From: Terriglobia bacterium
GTDB lineage: Bacteria > Acidobacteriota > Terriglobia > Versatilivoradales > Versatilivoraceae
Assembly: GCA_951813285.1 (NCBI GenBank)
Contig: OX638355.1
Location: 4,648,437-4,712,436, forward strand
Direction: 5' to 3'
DNA: 64,000 bases
The translations under genes and the position numbers were made by a program. The notes beneath the pieces are model-generated. The model was not told the origin of the DNA, did not search any database, and worked only from the letters and a program-made list of their open reading frames with translations. This document shows positions 56,568 through 64,000 of this stretch, piece after piece (positions within the stretch are counted from its first letter, which is position 1; every line of letters starts with the position of its first letter).

Positions 56568-57353
56568 CTAGATGGCCGTCCATCCACCGTCCACCAGCAA
56601 TGTGTGCCCTGTGATCAGATCGGCCGCCTGGCTGGACAGAAAGACCACGGCGCCGGCGACGTCCTCCGGCTTGCCCAGGCGCCCCAGCGGAATGCGCCTC
56701 AGGACCTCTCTGCTGAAGCTCTCATCCTGAAACAGCTTCTCCGTCAACGGCGTCCGCACGAACGTGGGTCCGACGGCGTTGACATTGATGTTCCGCTCGG
56801 CCCATTCGATCGCCAGGACGCGGGTGAGATTGACTACGCCGGCCTTGCTGGAGCAATAAGCCGCACGGTTGTAGTAGCCGATGACCCCGTTCTGGGAGGC
56901 GATGTTGACGATCTTGCCGGACTTTCGCTGAATCATCCCACGAGCCACTGCCTGGGAGCAAAAGAAAACTCCCTTGAGGTTGACGTCCAGCACCTGGTCC
57001 CAGTCCTGCTCAGTCACCTCCAGAGCAGGCTTGGAGATGTTGATGCCGGCGTTATTGACCAGAATATCGATTCTTCCGAAGCGCCGAATCGACTTCTCGA
57101 CCATGCGTTCGATGCTCTTGAGCGAGGTCACGTTCAAGGAAACGGCCAGGCACTCCCTGCCCAGATCCCGGACCCTTCTCAGGGTCTGACGGGCGTTTGC
57201 CATCCTGGCCGGCAAATCGGTCACCACCAGGTTGGCTCCGGCTTGAGCCAGGGCCAGGGCGATACTGCATCCCAGCCCCGAACCCGCCCCGGTCACCAGG
57301 GCTACCCGGCCATCCACCCGCATCGAGGGTAGGGGCGCGTCGTGAGAAGCCAT
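56568..57353 (-). CDS. Short-chain dehydrogenase/reductase
   Basis: 261 residues from the ATG at 57353, with GGAGGT eight bases upstream. Motifs: TGAGSGLGCSIALALA, DILVNNAGINI, IVNIASQNG, YCSSKAG and GHTLLVDGGWTAI. It resembles gluconate 5-dehydrogenase-type enzymes. It converges on nothing obvious and is 66 nt upstream of the BFN-PDZ gene on the same strand, so it may open a three-gene operon (57353-55003). Confidence 0.9.
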   Translation of the reverse strand: MASHDAPLPSMRVDGRVALVTGAGSGLGCSIALALAQAGANLVVTDLPARMANARQTLRRVRDLGRECLAVSLNVTSLKSIERMVEKSIRRFGRIDILVNNAGINISKPALEVTEQDWDQVLDVNLKGVFFCSQAVARGMIQRKSGKIVNIASQNGVIGYYNRAAYCSSKAGVVNLTRVLAIEWAERNINVNAVGPTFVRTPLTEKLFQDESFSREVLRRIPLGRLGKPEDVAGAVVFLSSQAADLITGHTLLVDGGWTAI

Positions 57354-57377
57354 CGGTCCACCTCCAGATCGTCTGGA

Positions 57378-57445
57378 ACAACCTGTTTCAGACAAGTCCC
57401 GCCCCCGCCCCCCACGACGGGCGGATCATTCGAGGGTGAAACAAC
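57378..57445. repeat. R1 palindrome at the left edge of IS110
   Basis: TGTTTCAGACAAGTCCCG... ending GGGTGAAACA, with an inner CCCCCCACGACGGGC palindrome. After GTGAAACAA the sequence departs from all other R1 flanks, suggesting that the IS110 unit begins here. Confidence 0.65.
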
Positions 57446-59053
57446 GGATCATTGTGAAAGAATAAGCACCTGGCGAGACTCCGGCAGCTACGCCCCGTTC
57501 CAGCATTGGTGCCCCGTGCCCCAAGACAAGTCTGGGTCCGAGCAGGTCATCATTCATTAGTGAGGCTTCCCGGGAAGCTCTCCTCAAGGCAAGAATCCGA
57601 ACGACCACGCCAACTCGGGCCGGAGCCCTCGCCCTCGAGGAGGCCAATCTCATGCAAAAGAGCAGGAAAGTCAACACGAAGGCGAAGAAGAAGCGCAGCC
57701 GTTCGACGGCCTTGTCGCGGATTCATCCCCAAGTGGCAGGGATCGACCTGGGGAGTCGGGAGCACTGGGTGTGCGCTCCGGAGGCAACCCCAGGGAAGGC
57801 GAACGTGCGCACCTTCGGCACCACCATGGAGCAACTGCAGCAACTGGCCGACTGGTTGCTGGAGCAAGGGGTGGAGTCGGTGGCGATGGAGAGCACCAAC
57901 GTGTATTGGATTCCCCTCTACGAACTGCTGGAGTCCTGCGGCATCGAGGTGCTGCTGGTCAACGCCCGGCAGTTGCGCTACGTTCCGGGCCGCAAGACCG
58001 ACATGCGGGACTGCCAGTGGATCCAGTTGCTGCACAGCTGCGGCTTGCTGCGGGGATCCTTCCGTCCGCACGAGGCGATCGTCCGGGTTCGGACCCTGCA
58101 CCGGCAACTGAGCACTCTGGGGGCCGAGAGTACCCGTTTTGTCCAGTGGATGCAGAAGGCGCTGGATCAGATGAACGTCCAGATCCATCGTGCGGTCACC
58201 GATCTGACCGGTCAGACGGGGATGGCGATCGTGCGGGCGATTGTCGACGGAGAACGGGATCCGGTCCGTCTGGCGGATCTGCGGGACCGACGGTGCAAGA
58301 AGTCCAGCCGGGAGTTTGCCGAGCACCTCAGAGGCAACTGGCGAGAAGAGCATCTGTTCAACCTCAAGTCGGCGCTGAAGCTCTACGACATGACTCAACG
58401 CGAGATTGCGGCCTATGAGGCCCGCATCCTGGAGGAAATCCAGGCGCTGCAACCGGTGGAGCGCCACGACCAGCCCGTGCCGAAGCATCCCAATGCGATC
58501 AAGGAAAAGGCGATTCGCCGCCGAGGCGGGCACCACCTGCGCACCGAACTGTGGCGCTTTGCCGGGGTCGATCTGACGCGCATCGACGGCATCGGCACCG
58601 AAGCGGCCCTGACCCTGCTGACTGAGGCCGGCCTCGACCTGACGGCCTTCCCCTCGGAGAAGCACTTTGTATCCTGGCTGCGCCTGGCTCCAAAAACGGC
58701 CGTCTCCGCAGGCAAGCCGCTCCACTACAAGAAGGCCAACAGCACCGGGTCTACTCGCGCCGCCGCCGTCCTGCGCATGGCAGCCGTCTCTCTGAAGCAC
58801 TCCAAGACCGCTCTGGGGGCCGCCTTCCGTCGCAAGGCCCGCCACAAGGGATGGAGTGTCGCCGTCTTCTCCATGGCCCGCAGGCTGGCCGTTCTCGTCT
58901 ACCGCATGCTGTGCTACGGCCAGGACTACATCGACATCGGGGAAGCGTGCTACGAGGACCGGTTCCGGCGACGCCGCCTCGCGGGCCTCAAAGATGCCGC
59001 TAAGTCTCTTGGTTTCAACCTGGTTCCACAAATCGCAGCCGCTTGAACTGCGG
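57446..59053 (+). mobile_element. IS110-family insertion sequence (boundaries approximate)
   Basis: The element holds the transposase gene with about 206 bp of non-coding DNA on its left side and a few bases on its right. Both sides are R1 palindromes of the same subtype. IS110 elements carry no terminal inverted repeats. In the IS110 group the long left non-coding end encodes the bridge RNA that guides target choice; the left end here is of suitable size and contains the palindrome GCTTCCCGGGAAGC (57565-57578). The bridge RNA is inferred. Confidence 0.65.
57652..59046 (+). CDS. IS110-family transposase (DEDD/RuvC-like plus Tnp20)
   Basis: 464 residues. The RuvC-like domain carries VAGIDLGSREHW (Asp), VESVAMESTNVYW (Glu) and GRKTDMRDCQW (two Asp), the DEDD set. 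A coiled region follows, then the Transposase_20 domain with LTRIDGIGTEAALTLL and the catalytic serine in APKTAVSAGKPLHYKK. The N-terminus is basic. All key residues are present, so the element may be active. It matches the length of IS110-group transposases at the upper end. Confidence 0.93.
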   Translation: MQKSRKVNTKAKKKRSRSTALSRIHPQVAGIDLGSREHWVCAPEATPGKANVRTFGTTMEQLQQLADWLLEQGVESVAMESTNVYWIPLYELLESCGIEVLLVNARQLRYVPGRKTDMRDCQWIQLLHSCGLLRGSFRPHEAIVRVRTLHRQLSTLGAESTRFVQWMQKALDQMNVQIHRAVTDLTGQTGMAIVRAIVDGERDPVRLADLRDRRCKKSSREFAEHLRGNWREEHLFNLKSALKLYDMTQREIAAYEARILEEIQALQPVERHDQPVPKHPNAIKEKAIRRRGGHHLRTELWRFAGVDLTRIDGIGTEAALTLLTEAGLDLTAFPSEKHFVSWLRLAPKTAVSAGKPLHYKKANSTGSTRAAAVLRMAAVSLKHSKTALGAAFRRKARHKGWSVAVFSMARRLAVLVYRMLCYGQDYIDIGEACYEDRFRRRRLAGLKDAAKSLGFNLVPQIAAA

Positions 59054-59054
59054 G

Positions 59055-59254
59055 GTTGTTTCAGGCAAGCGACGCCCCTGCCCCCCACGACGGGGCAGAT
59101 CATTCGAGGGTGAAACAAATTGTGTTTCAAGAAAAGTGCCGCCAAGTCTCATGGTTTCAATCGGTTCCACGGTCTGAGGCGGCCTGGGAGCCAGAGGTTG
59201 TTTCAGACAAGCCCAGCCCCCGCCCGACCGGGCGGATCATACGAGAGTGAAACA
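59055..59254. repeat. R1 copy, IS110 3'-end relic, second R1 copy
   Basis: R1 at 59055-59117, then 59131-59200 resembling the transposase 3' end (GCCGCCAAGTCTCATGG, GGTTTCAATCGGTTCCAC) and R1 again at 59191-59254. The whole unit recurs inverted at 1597-1751. It looks like a decayed tandem IS110 end. The rest of 59047-59340 carries no gene. Confidence 0.7.
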
Positions 59255-59340
59255 ATCAGAAATCGATCATCCCGTCGCGGCTAACCTCAACGCCTAAGTA
59301 CACCGGTTCATAAGTGTTACGACGTATATTAGGCAGCCGT

Positions 59341-59744
59341 GTCGAGTCGCGCAAGGAGGTCGCGCAGGTAATCCCTGGTGAACTTCCATTGGAAGGGTCG
59401 AGCGAGCGCGGGGAGGCAGAGAGGGGTGGAAACGCTGGCGGGCCTGGATGGAGGTTTTCTCATCGGCGCACAAGACGAACTCATCCGGGCGCAGGGGTTG
59501 ACCCTCCTAAACGCCTTGGTAGAGATCCAGCAGGCGGCCGGCCTTGGCGAAGAAGTCCCGGTCGCGGGGAAACAGCCGGCAGCGATGCTTCCAGGGGCTG
59601 ATTGGACAGTCCTTGGACAACGAGCAAGATCATCTGAGTGCGTTGAACCTGAAAATACGGCAATGTATACTTGTTGGCTCTCTTTTGAAGCTCTCTGGCT
59701 TCGGACTGGGTCAATCGGATCGGATAGGGGCTTTTGCGAGGCAT
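59341..59744 (-). pseudogene. IS630-family transposase remnant
   Basis: The start MPRKSPYPIRLTQSEARELQ and RANKYTLPYFQVQRTQMILL match the IS630 N-terminus. After that the frame breaks: RLFPRDRDFFAKAGRLLDL and then DEFVLCADEKTSIQARQRFH (with the DDE Asp region) appear in other frames, and the end RPFQWKFTRDYLRDLLARL is the usual C-terminus. The middle of the catalytic domain is missing, so the copy has frameshifts and an internal deletion of several hundred bases. Confidence 0.8.
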
Positions 59745-59804
59745 TCTGGACTCCTACCGGCTGTCCGGCATACCTCAATACCCCCTGTTGACTAGCTATA
59801 ATAC

Positions 59805-59808
59805 GTAT
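59805..59808. repeat. Target-site duplication of the IS5-like element
   Basis: GTAT stands immediately before the left end and again immediately after the right end at 61296-61299, a 4-bp duplication that fits IS5-like elements. Confidence 0.6.
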
Positions 59809-61295
59809 GAGCCTTTTGCAAAATTCGCAGATAGCGGGAATTTTCACGGGGGGAAAGATCAAGGAGGGCAGGTGGAAGGAGGGGCAAGACCACTGTCTGT
59901 TGTATCATGAAGGTGTCTGAACCACATGATGAACGGAGGTGGAAGTTGCCCCTTAGGGAAACCCTATCACGACACTGGTTCCGGTTTCAACGAGAGCTGT
60001 TTCCCCTGCTGGAGGAGGTTTTGGGGCCTCTGGGAGAGCGTTACCAGCGGCTGGTGCAGGTATTGGAGTTGGTGCGGGTGGAGGAGTTGCTGCCTTACAG
60101 TCGGGGCTGGCGTGGCCGGCCGCTGGAGGATCGGGCAGTGCTGGCGCGGGCCTATCTGGCGAAGTCGATGCTGGAGGTGGAGACCACGCGGGGTTTGGTG
60201 GAGCGGCTGAGGAGTGAGGGGAGGCTGCGGCGGCTGTGCGGCTGGGAGAGGGCGTGGGAGGTGCCGAGCGAGTCGACCTTCTCGCGGGCCTTTGCGGAAT
60301 TCGCTGAGAGCGACCTGCCGGGGCGTTTGCACGAGGCATTGCTGGAGGAGACGCTGAAGGGCCACTTGGCGGGGCATGTGTCGAGGGACTCGACGGCGAT
60401 TGCGGGACGGGAAAAGCCAGCGGCCAAGGCTGCCCCGGAGGCCAAGCGGAAGCGCCGGCGGGGCCGGCCGCCGAAGGGCGAACGACGGCCCAAGCGGTTG
60501 AGCCGGCTGGAGCGGCAGGGGTCGATGACGCTGGAGGAAATGTTGAAGGAGTTGCCCAAGGCCTGCGACATCGGCGTCAAGCGCAACGCCAAGGGGCATC
60601 AGGAGAGCTGGACCGGCTACAAGCTGCACCTCGACGCCATTGACGGCGGGATTCCGGTCAGTTGTCTGCTGACCTCGGCCTCGGTGCATGACTCTCAGGC
60701 AGCCATCCCGCTGGCGACGCTGACGGCAAGGCGGGTCGAGAGTCTCTACGACTTGATGGACAGCGCCTACGATGCGCCGGAGATCCGGGCCTTCAGTGAG
60801 AAGCTGGGGCATGTGCCGATTATTGACGTCAACCCCCGCCGAAGAGCTGCCTTGAAAGCCGAGCGGAAGCGGGAGGCGCTGGCCCGGCGCTGTATCGGCC
60901 AGGTAACTCCCGAGGCGCGGCGCTACCGGGAACGCTCGACGGTGGAGCGGGTCAACGGACGGCTCAAGGAGGAGTTTGGCGGGAGGCAGGTGAGGGTTCG
61001 CGGCCCCGACAAGGTGAGGTGCCACCTGATGTTCGGCATTCTGGCCCTGACGGTGGATCAGTTGATGCGCCTGACGCTCTGAAGACCGGGTTGCCACCCC
61101 CAACCGCACAGCAGGTTCGCCCGCCTCAAGGCCGGGAGAGGGTAAGCTGTGCCTGCGTCCGGCGACCGCTGGCCATCCGGCCATCAGATTCGGGCTTTTT
61201 CCTTCAAAAGGGTCTTTGCAGCCGGGTTGTCACCGCCGGAACATCACTGTTGCCAGCCCAATGTCATGCCCGATTCCGAATTTTGCAAAAGGCTC
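59809..61295 (+). mobile_element. IS5-like DDE insertion sequence
   Basis: 1487 bp bounded by perfect 19-bp inverted ends, GAGCCTTTTGCAAAATTCG at 59809-59827 and its inverse at 61277-61295, with a 4-bp GTAT duplication outside. One transposase gene fills most of it. It lies at the edge of the IS630 remnant. The same 19-bp ends occur in MITEs elsewhere in the window. Confidence 0.9.
59907..61082 (+). CDS. IS5-like DDE transposase (DUF772 + DDE_Tnp_1)
   Basis: 391 residues. The N-terminal DUF772-like domain reads RPLEDRAVLARAYLAKSML and SESTFSRAFAEFAES. The catalytic triad is Asp in GHVSRDSTAIAGRE, Asp in LYDLMDSAYDAPEIR and Glu in the YRERSTVERVNGRLKEEFG motif (Y-x2-R-x3-E-x6-K). A basic linker (KRKRRRGRPPKGERRPKR) sits between. 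No frameshift, so the element is probably intact. Length and layout fit the IS5/IS1182 group rather than IS4. Confidence 0.92.
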   Translation: MKVSEPHDERRWKLPLRETLSRHWFRFQRELFPLLEEVLGPLGERYQRLVQVLELVRVEELLPYSRGWRGRPLEDRAVLARAYLAKSMLEVETTRGLVERLRSEGRLRRLCGWERAWEVPSESTFSRAFAEFAESDLPGRLHEALLEETLKGHLAGHVSRDSTAIAGREKPAAKAAPEAKRKRRRGRPPKGERRPKRLSRLERQGSMTLEEMLKELPKACDIGVKRNAKGHQESWTGYKLHLDAIDGGIPVSCLLTSASVHDSQAAIPLATLTARRVESLYDLMDSAYDAPEIRAFSEKLGHVPIIDVNPRRRAALKAERKREALARRCIGQVTPEARRYRERSTVERVNGRLKEEFGGRQVRVRGPDKVRCHLMFGILALTVDQLMRLTL

Positions 61296-61320
61296 GTATT
61301 ATTATTTATTTTCCGATCTA

Positions 61321-62688
61321 CTAAGGCGTCCTCGCCACACGGAACCCAAGATAGTCGGCCCGCCATTCAACTAGCAACCCTGCGCGTGACGCGGAGCGCA
61401 TGTCCCTATCCTGCCAGTTGCCACCCCGCATCACGTGGCTACGACAGTCCTCCCCGCTTGTCCATGCCGAGCCGTCCGTCGGAGCGTGCGTATAGTCATC
61501 ATGCCAACAGTCTTCCACCCACTCCCCCGCGTTGCCCAGCATGTCAGACAGCCCGAACTGGTTGGCGGCAAATGATCCGACTGGCGCCGTAAACGTGAAC
61601 GCGTCGTCACACTTAGCAGCGGCGTCTAAGATCTTAAGAGTTAGCCTAACCCTGATCCTCGCACTCACGTCTCCGATGTCTCCGAGGAGCCCGCGCAGGT
61701 ATGCTTTGTCCCAGCCATTCGCATGCTGACACTGCGCGCTCGCCGCGTCGCCCCAATACCGCTGCGTCGTCGTCCCTGCCCGCGCCGAATACTCCCATTC
61801 CGCCTCGGTCGGCAGCCGATAGTCATGGCCTGTTTTCGCGCTCAACCACTCCGCATACGCCTTTGCGTCGTCCCAACTGACGCACACCACCGGATGCCGA
61901 TCGTCCTGCGCGAAGCCTGGAGCCCGCCACGTGGGTTCCAAGACCTTTTTCTCCAACTCGCTTACCGAAGATTGCGACGCCGATATCTGCTTGGCAAAGT
62001 GGAGTTCACCCAACCTGCGTCCGGAAATACAAGTACCATCCAAGGAATCATTTTTCCCACCGACACTCCCCGGGATATGGCCCGTCTCCTCCACAAACGC
62101 CGCATACTCTCCCCGCGTCACCTCATATCGGCCCAGCGCAAAGGCCTCGAGGCGCACGCGGCGCGACGGACGTTCTCTGGATTTCGCCTCATCGTCGTCC
62201 CCACCCGATCCCATGATGAAGCTACCCGCCGACACCACCACCAACTCCGGACACGACTCGCAGTCGCGAAACACGGTGCCGACGGACCGGTCTTGGACCT
62301 CCTCCGTCTCGCGCCCACGTTCTAGCCCGAGCTTGGTCTGCGCATCGGCGTCCCCTTGTTGCCACTTTTGTGCCAAACGCTCCGCATCAGCGCGTTGCTC
62401 GGGCGTCAGTCTACTGTCCACGAATTTGCGCATTGACCGGACCGTACGCTCTTGATCTTCATCGATCCCACTGGAGGCAGCGACGCGGAGCCATGCTGAT
62501 GCGGTCACGAAGTCTTCCGGCACGCCCTCGCCGGCCATGTACATGCTCGCGAGGGCGACCTGCGCCGGGGCGTCGCCAGCCGCCGCTCGGGTACGCAGGT
62601 CGGCGACCTCCCGGGAGTCCTGTGCATCGACGGGCAGGCTGAACGCCACGACGACGGCAGTTGCAGCGAGTATGGATGATTTGAACAT
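61321..62688 (-). CDS. Exported SUMF1/FGE-like protein with Sel1-type N-terminus
   Basis: 455 residues from the ATG at 62688 (GGAG ten bases upstream); a longer frame reaches 62817 without support. Signal peptide MFKSSILAATAVVVAFSLPVDA. Residues 30-75 form Sel1-like repeats (GDAPAQVALASMYMAGEGV). Residues 150-455 form a formylglycine-generating-enzyme-like domain: CPELVVVSAGSFIMGSGG, GRYEVTRGEYAAFVEET, PVVCVSWDDAKAYAEWLS, YRLPTEAEWEYSARAG and RGGNWQDRDMRSASR. Many such proteins are not true FGEs but oxidoreductase-like or diversity-linked. No sulfatase lies near. Exact function unknown. Confidence 0.88.
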   Translation of the reverse strand: MFKSSILAATAVVVAFSLPVDAQDSREVADLRTRAAAGDAPAQVALASMYMAGEGVPEDFVTASAWLRVAASSGIDEDQERTVRSMRKFVDSRLTPEQRADAERLAQKWQQGDADAQTKLGLERGRETEEVQDRSVGTVFRDCESCPELVVVSAGSFIMGSGGDDDEAKSRERPSRRVRLEAFALGRYEVTRGEYAAFVEETGHIPGSVGGKNDSLDGTCISGRRLGELHFAKQISASQSSVSELEKKVLEPTWRAPGFAQDDRHPVVCVSWDDAKAYAEWLSAKTGHDYRLPTEAEWEYSARAGTTTQRYWGDAASAQCQHANGWDKAYLRGLLGDIGDVSARIRVRLTLKILDAAAKCDDAFTFTAPVGSFAANQFGLSDMLGNAGEWVEDCWHDDYTHAPTDGSAWTSGEDCRSHVMRGGNWQDRDMRSASRAGLLVEWRADYLGFRVARTP

Positions 62689-62750
62689 ACGGCTCACTCC
62701 ATTCCTATAACCCCAACCTCCGACCCGCCTCTGGTCGACGAAGTCTTTCT

Positions 62751-63077
62751 CTAATCGTCTTGGCCAAGGAACTTGTGGAGGTCCTGGCGGATTTCTTCTC
62801 GGAGTTGCCGAGCCCATTGTGGTTGCATCTCGCTGGCAAGCACGCCGGTGTCGTGTTGCTCGGGCTCATCGAGAGGCACTATCTGGAGTTTGAAGCCGAG
62901 GCACCGAAGGAGCGCCTCAATGGAGTTCACATGCGGGGTGGCCCCGCGACGTATGTTGCGGACGGTATCGCCGGTGCCTGTGGCCAGGATCGACAGGTGC
63001 CGGTCAGAGACGCCGGACCGGTCGATGAGGTCGATCAGGCGTTGTCTCAAGCCCATACGGGAGTCGGAAGCACCCAT
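62751..63077 (-). CDS. Small helix-turn-helix regulator-like protein
   Basis: 108 residues from the ATG at 63077, with AGGGAACA upstream; a start at 63119 would add 14 residues. The middle reads SILATGTGDTVRNIRRGATP and HVNSIEALLRCLGFKLQIVP, the pattern of Cro/repressor-type helix-turn-helix proteins that read N-S-I-E-A-L. Its gene lies 62 nt upstream of the SUMF1-like gene on the same strand, so it may regulate it. Confidence 0.7.
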   Translation of the reverse strand: MGASDSRMGLRQRLIDLIDRSGVSDRHLSILATGTGDTVRNIRRGATPHVNSIEALLRCLGFKLQIVPLDEPEQHDTGVLASEMQPQWARQLREEIRQDLHKFLGQDD

Positions 63078-63380
63078 ATACTGTTCCCTACGTCGCTTGC
63101 ACGCCCGCGCTGCGGCCAAGCCGGTCCGATCGAACGCGGGACACTACCTGAGCCCTTCCGGGGCGGCTGGCCGCTTGGGCGCTTGCTTCGCTGTTGATGT
63201 CGGAAGACCAAGACATGGGGCCGCGTCTGCCTTAGAGGGATTGCTTTGTCAACAGTCGGAATTCCCGAGCCTTGCCCTGTTCCGACCTCACCCGATCCGA
63301 GTCCGGGCATGATGGCCGACTACTCCCCAGTCGAGTAGGGGCCGGTATTTAACGGATCTCAGGATAGAATAGACAACGCA

Positions 63381-63430
63381 GGTGATTTCATGGTGAGGTA
63401 GAATACAAATGTGGTGATATTATGGTGAGG
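63381..63430. promoter_or_regulatory. Two direct 18-bp repeats before the GAF gene
   Basis: GGTGATTTCATGGTGAGG at 63381-63398 and GGTGATATTATGGTGAGG at 63413-63430 match at 16 of 18 positions and start 32 bp apart, close to three helical turns. Such pairs usually bind a dimeric activator on one DNA face. They lie about 120-170 bp before the GAF gene start. The rest of 63078-63551 shows no gene. Confidence 0.45.
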
Positions 63431-63551
63431 GGCTGCAACAAATCTATATTTGTAACGCTCGCGAACCGCGGTGCGCCTCGAATCCGCCATTTCTAGAGAG
63501 TTGGCGCGATCTGACCCTGTGGCCGGATTCGCGGGAGGAGGCAGCCAGGAG

Positions 63552-64000
63552 ATGCCATTGAAGAGTCGCCACGAATTTGGGCGTGAGATCAAGCTGTTGC
63601 GGGACCGCATCTCGAAGCTGAGCGTGGCCTGTCTGCGCATCACTTCGAGCCTGCAGGTCGAAACCGTCCTGCACGAGATCGTGGAAAGCGCTCGTGCGCT
63701 GACCGGAGCCCGTCAAGGAATGATCATAACCATCAATGAGGCCGGGCAGATTCAGGAGTTGGTCTGCTCCGGGATTACTCCGGAGGACCGCCGCCGGCTG
63801 GAGGCCTGGCCCGACGGACCGCGCCTCTTCGAACACCTCCGGGATCTCCCGGGTCCGCTGAGATTGGGAGACTATCCCGGCTACATTCGCGAGCTCGGTT
63901 TTCCCCTGCACCCGATGCTACCGAAGACCTTGCAGGGAACGCCCATGCGGTATCGCGGCGTGCACAAGGGTACGTTCTTTCTTGCCGGGAAGGAAGGCGG
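63552..64000 (+). CDS. GAF-domain protein, probable sensor kinase, cut by window end
   Basis: At least 149 residues from the ATG at 63552. The N-terminus MPLKSRHEFGREIKLLRDRI is followed by LSVACLRITSSLQVETVLHE and SARALTGARQGMIITINEAG, the standard start of a GAF domain. Residues 75-149 continue the domain (LRLGDYPGYIRELGFPLHPM), with a short PLHPMLPKTLQGTPMRYRGV that is typical of GAF-linked histidine kinases. The kinase part would lie beyond the window. An in-frame GTG at 63519 is an alternative start. Confidence 0.8.
   Translation, partial: MPLKSRHEFGREIKLLRDRISKLSVACLRITSSLQVETVLHEIVESARALTGARQGMIITINEAGQIQELVCSGITPEDRRRLEAWPDGPRLFEHLRDLPGPLRLGDYPGYIRELGFPLHPMLPKTLQGTPMRYRGVHKGTFFLAGKEG

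Overview
The window is GC-rich bacterial chromosome and looks like a member of the Acidobacteriota or a close relative. This is an inference from gene content, not from a marker phylogeny. The evidence is a large Oar-type TonB-dependent receptor with a carboxypeptidase-regulatory-like N-terminus, a CRTAC1/ASPIC-UnbV FG-GAP protein, a planctomycete-type PSCyt1/PSCyt2 cytochrome, a bifunctional-nuclease/PDZ lipoprotein, several phytanoyl-CoA-dioxygenase-like enzymes and several Tat-exported catabolic enzymes. Single core genes are present (rnpB, adk, thiD, amt). No rRNA, tRNA or CRISPR array was seen.

Layout. 1-1505: 5' part of a PSCyt gene on the minus strand. 1506-2886: repeat block. 2887-5150: sialidase-like enzyme and a VapBC pair. 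5393-12873: plus-strand genes (phosphoesterase, amidase, ribokinase, TPR protein, hypothetical, dioxygenase). 12870-15089: minus-strand cupin protein and a second dioxygenase. 16009-16794: HpcH/HpaI aldolase. 16801-22386: a probable five-gene minus-strand operon of exported or hydrolytic enzymes. 22867-26295: TonB receptor with a clear terminator. 26815-30631: CRTAC1 protein and class III aminotransferase. 30787-31380: MazEF. 31610-32986: Amt. 33308-35897: an AMP-ligase/aldehyde-dehydrogenase pair resembling carboxylate-reductase systems. 36545-40253: SMP-30, DUF898-M48 operon and pilin. 40319-40687: RNase P RNA. 41365-46631: SPL-like radical SAM, thiD, adk and a glycosyltransferase. 46977-51301: ABC exporter. 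52751-57353: two SDRs, a class V aminotransferase, a cyclase remnant, a methyltransferase and the nuclease-PDZ protein. 57446-61295: mobile-element zone (IS110, IS630 remnant, IS5-like). 61321-64000: SUMF1-like protein, small regulator and a GAF-domain gene running off the end.

The striking property of the window is its intergenic DNA. Nearly every large gap is filled by a limited set of dispersed inverted-repeat families, here called R1 (about 60 bp, TGTTTCA ends), R2 (CACGAAGG-rich), R3 (Ala/Arg-like GC palindromes), R4 (about 150-170 bp with GATGCACAGGAT ends), R5 (MITEs sharing the 19-bp ends of the local IS5-like element) and R6 (GCCCGCATTTCTCACCAGG). A non-coding block of about 0.95 kb is present twice, 49 kb apart; the two copies differ mainly by 234 bp inside an R5 MITE. 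R1 copies flank the IS110 element, and degenerate IS110 3' ends occur beside R1 elsewhere, which links the repeats to the transposons. The protein-coding genes read mainly as scavenging and catabolism: amino-sugar, lactone, amide and aromatic acid processing, with outer-membrane uptake and export.
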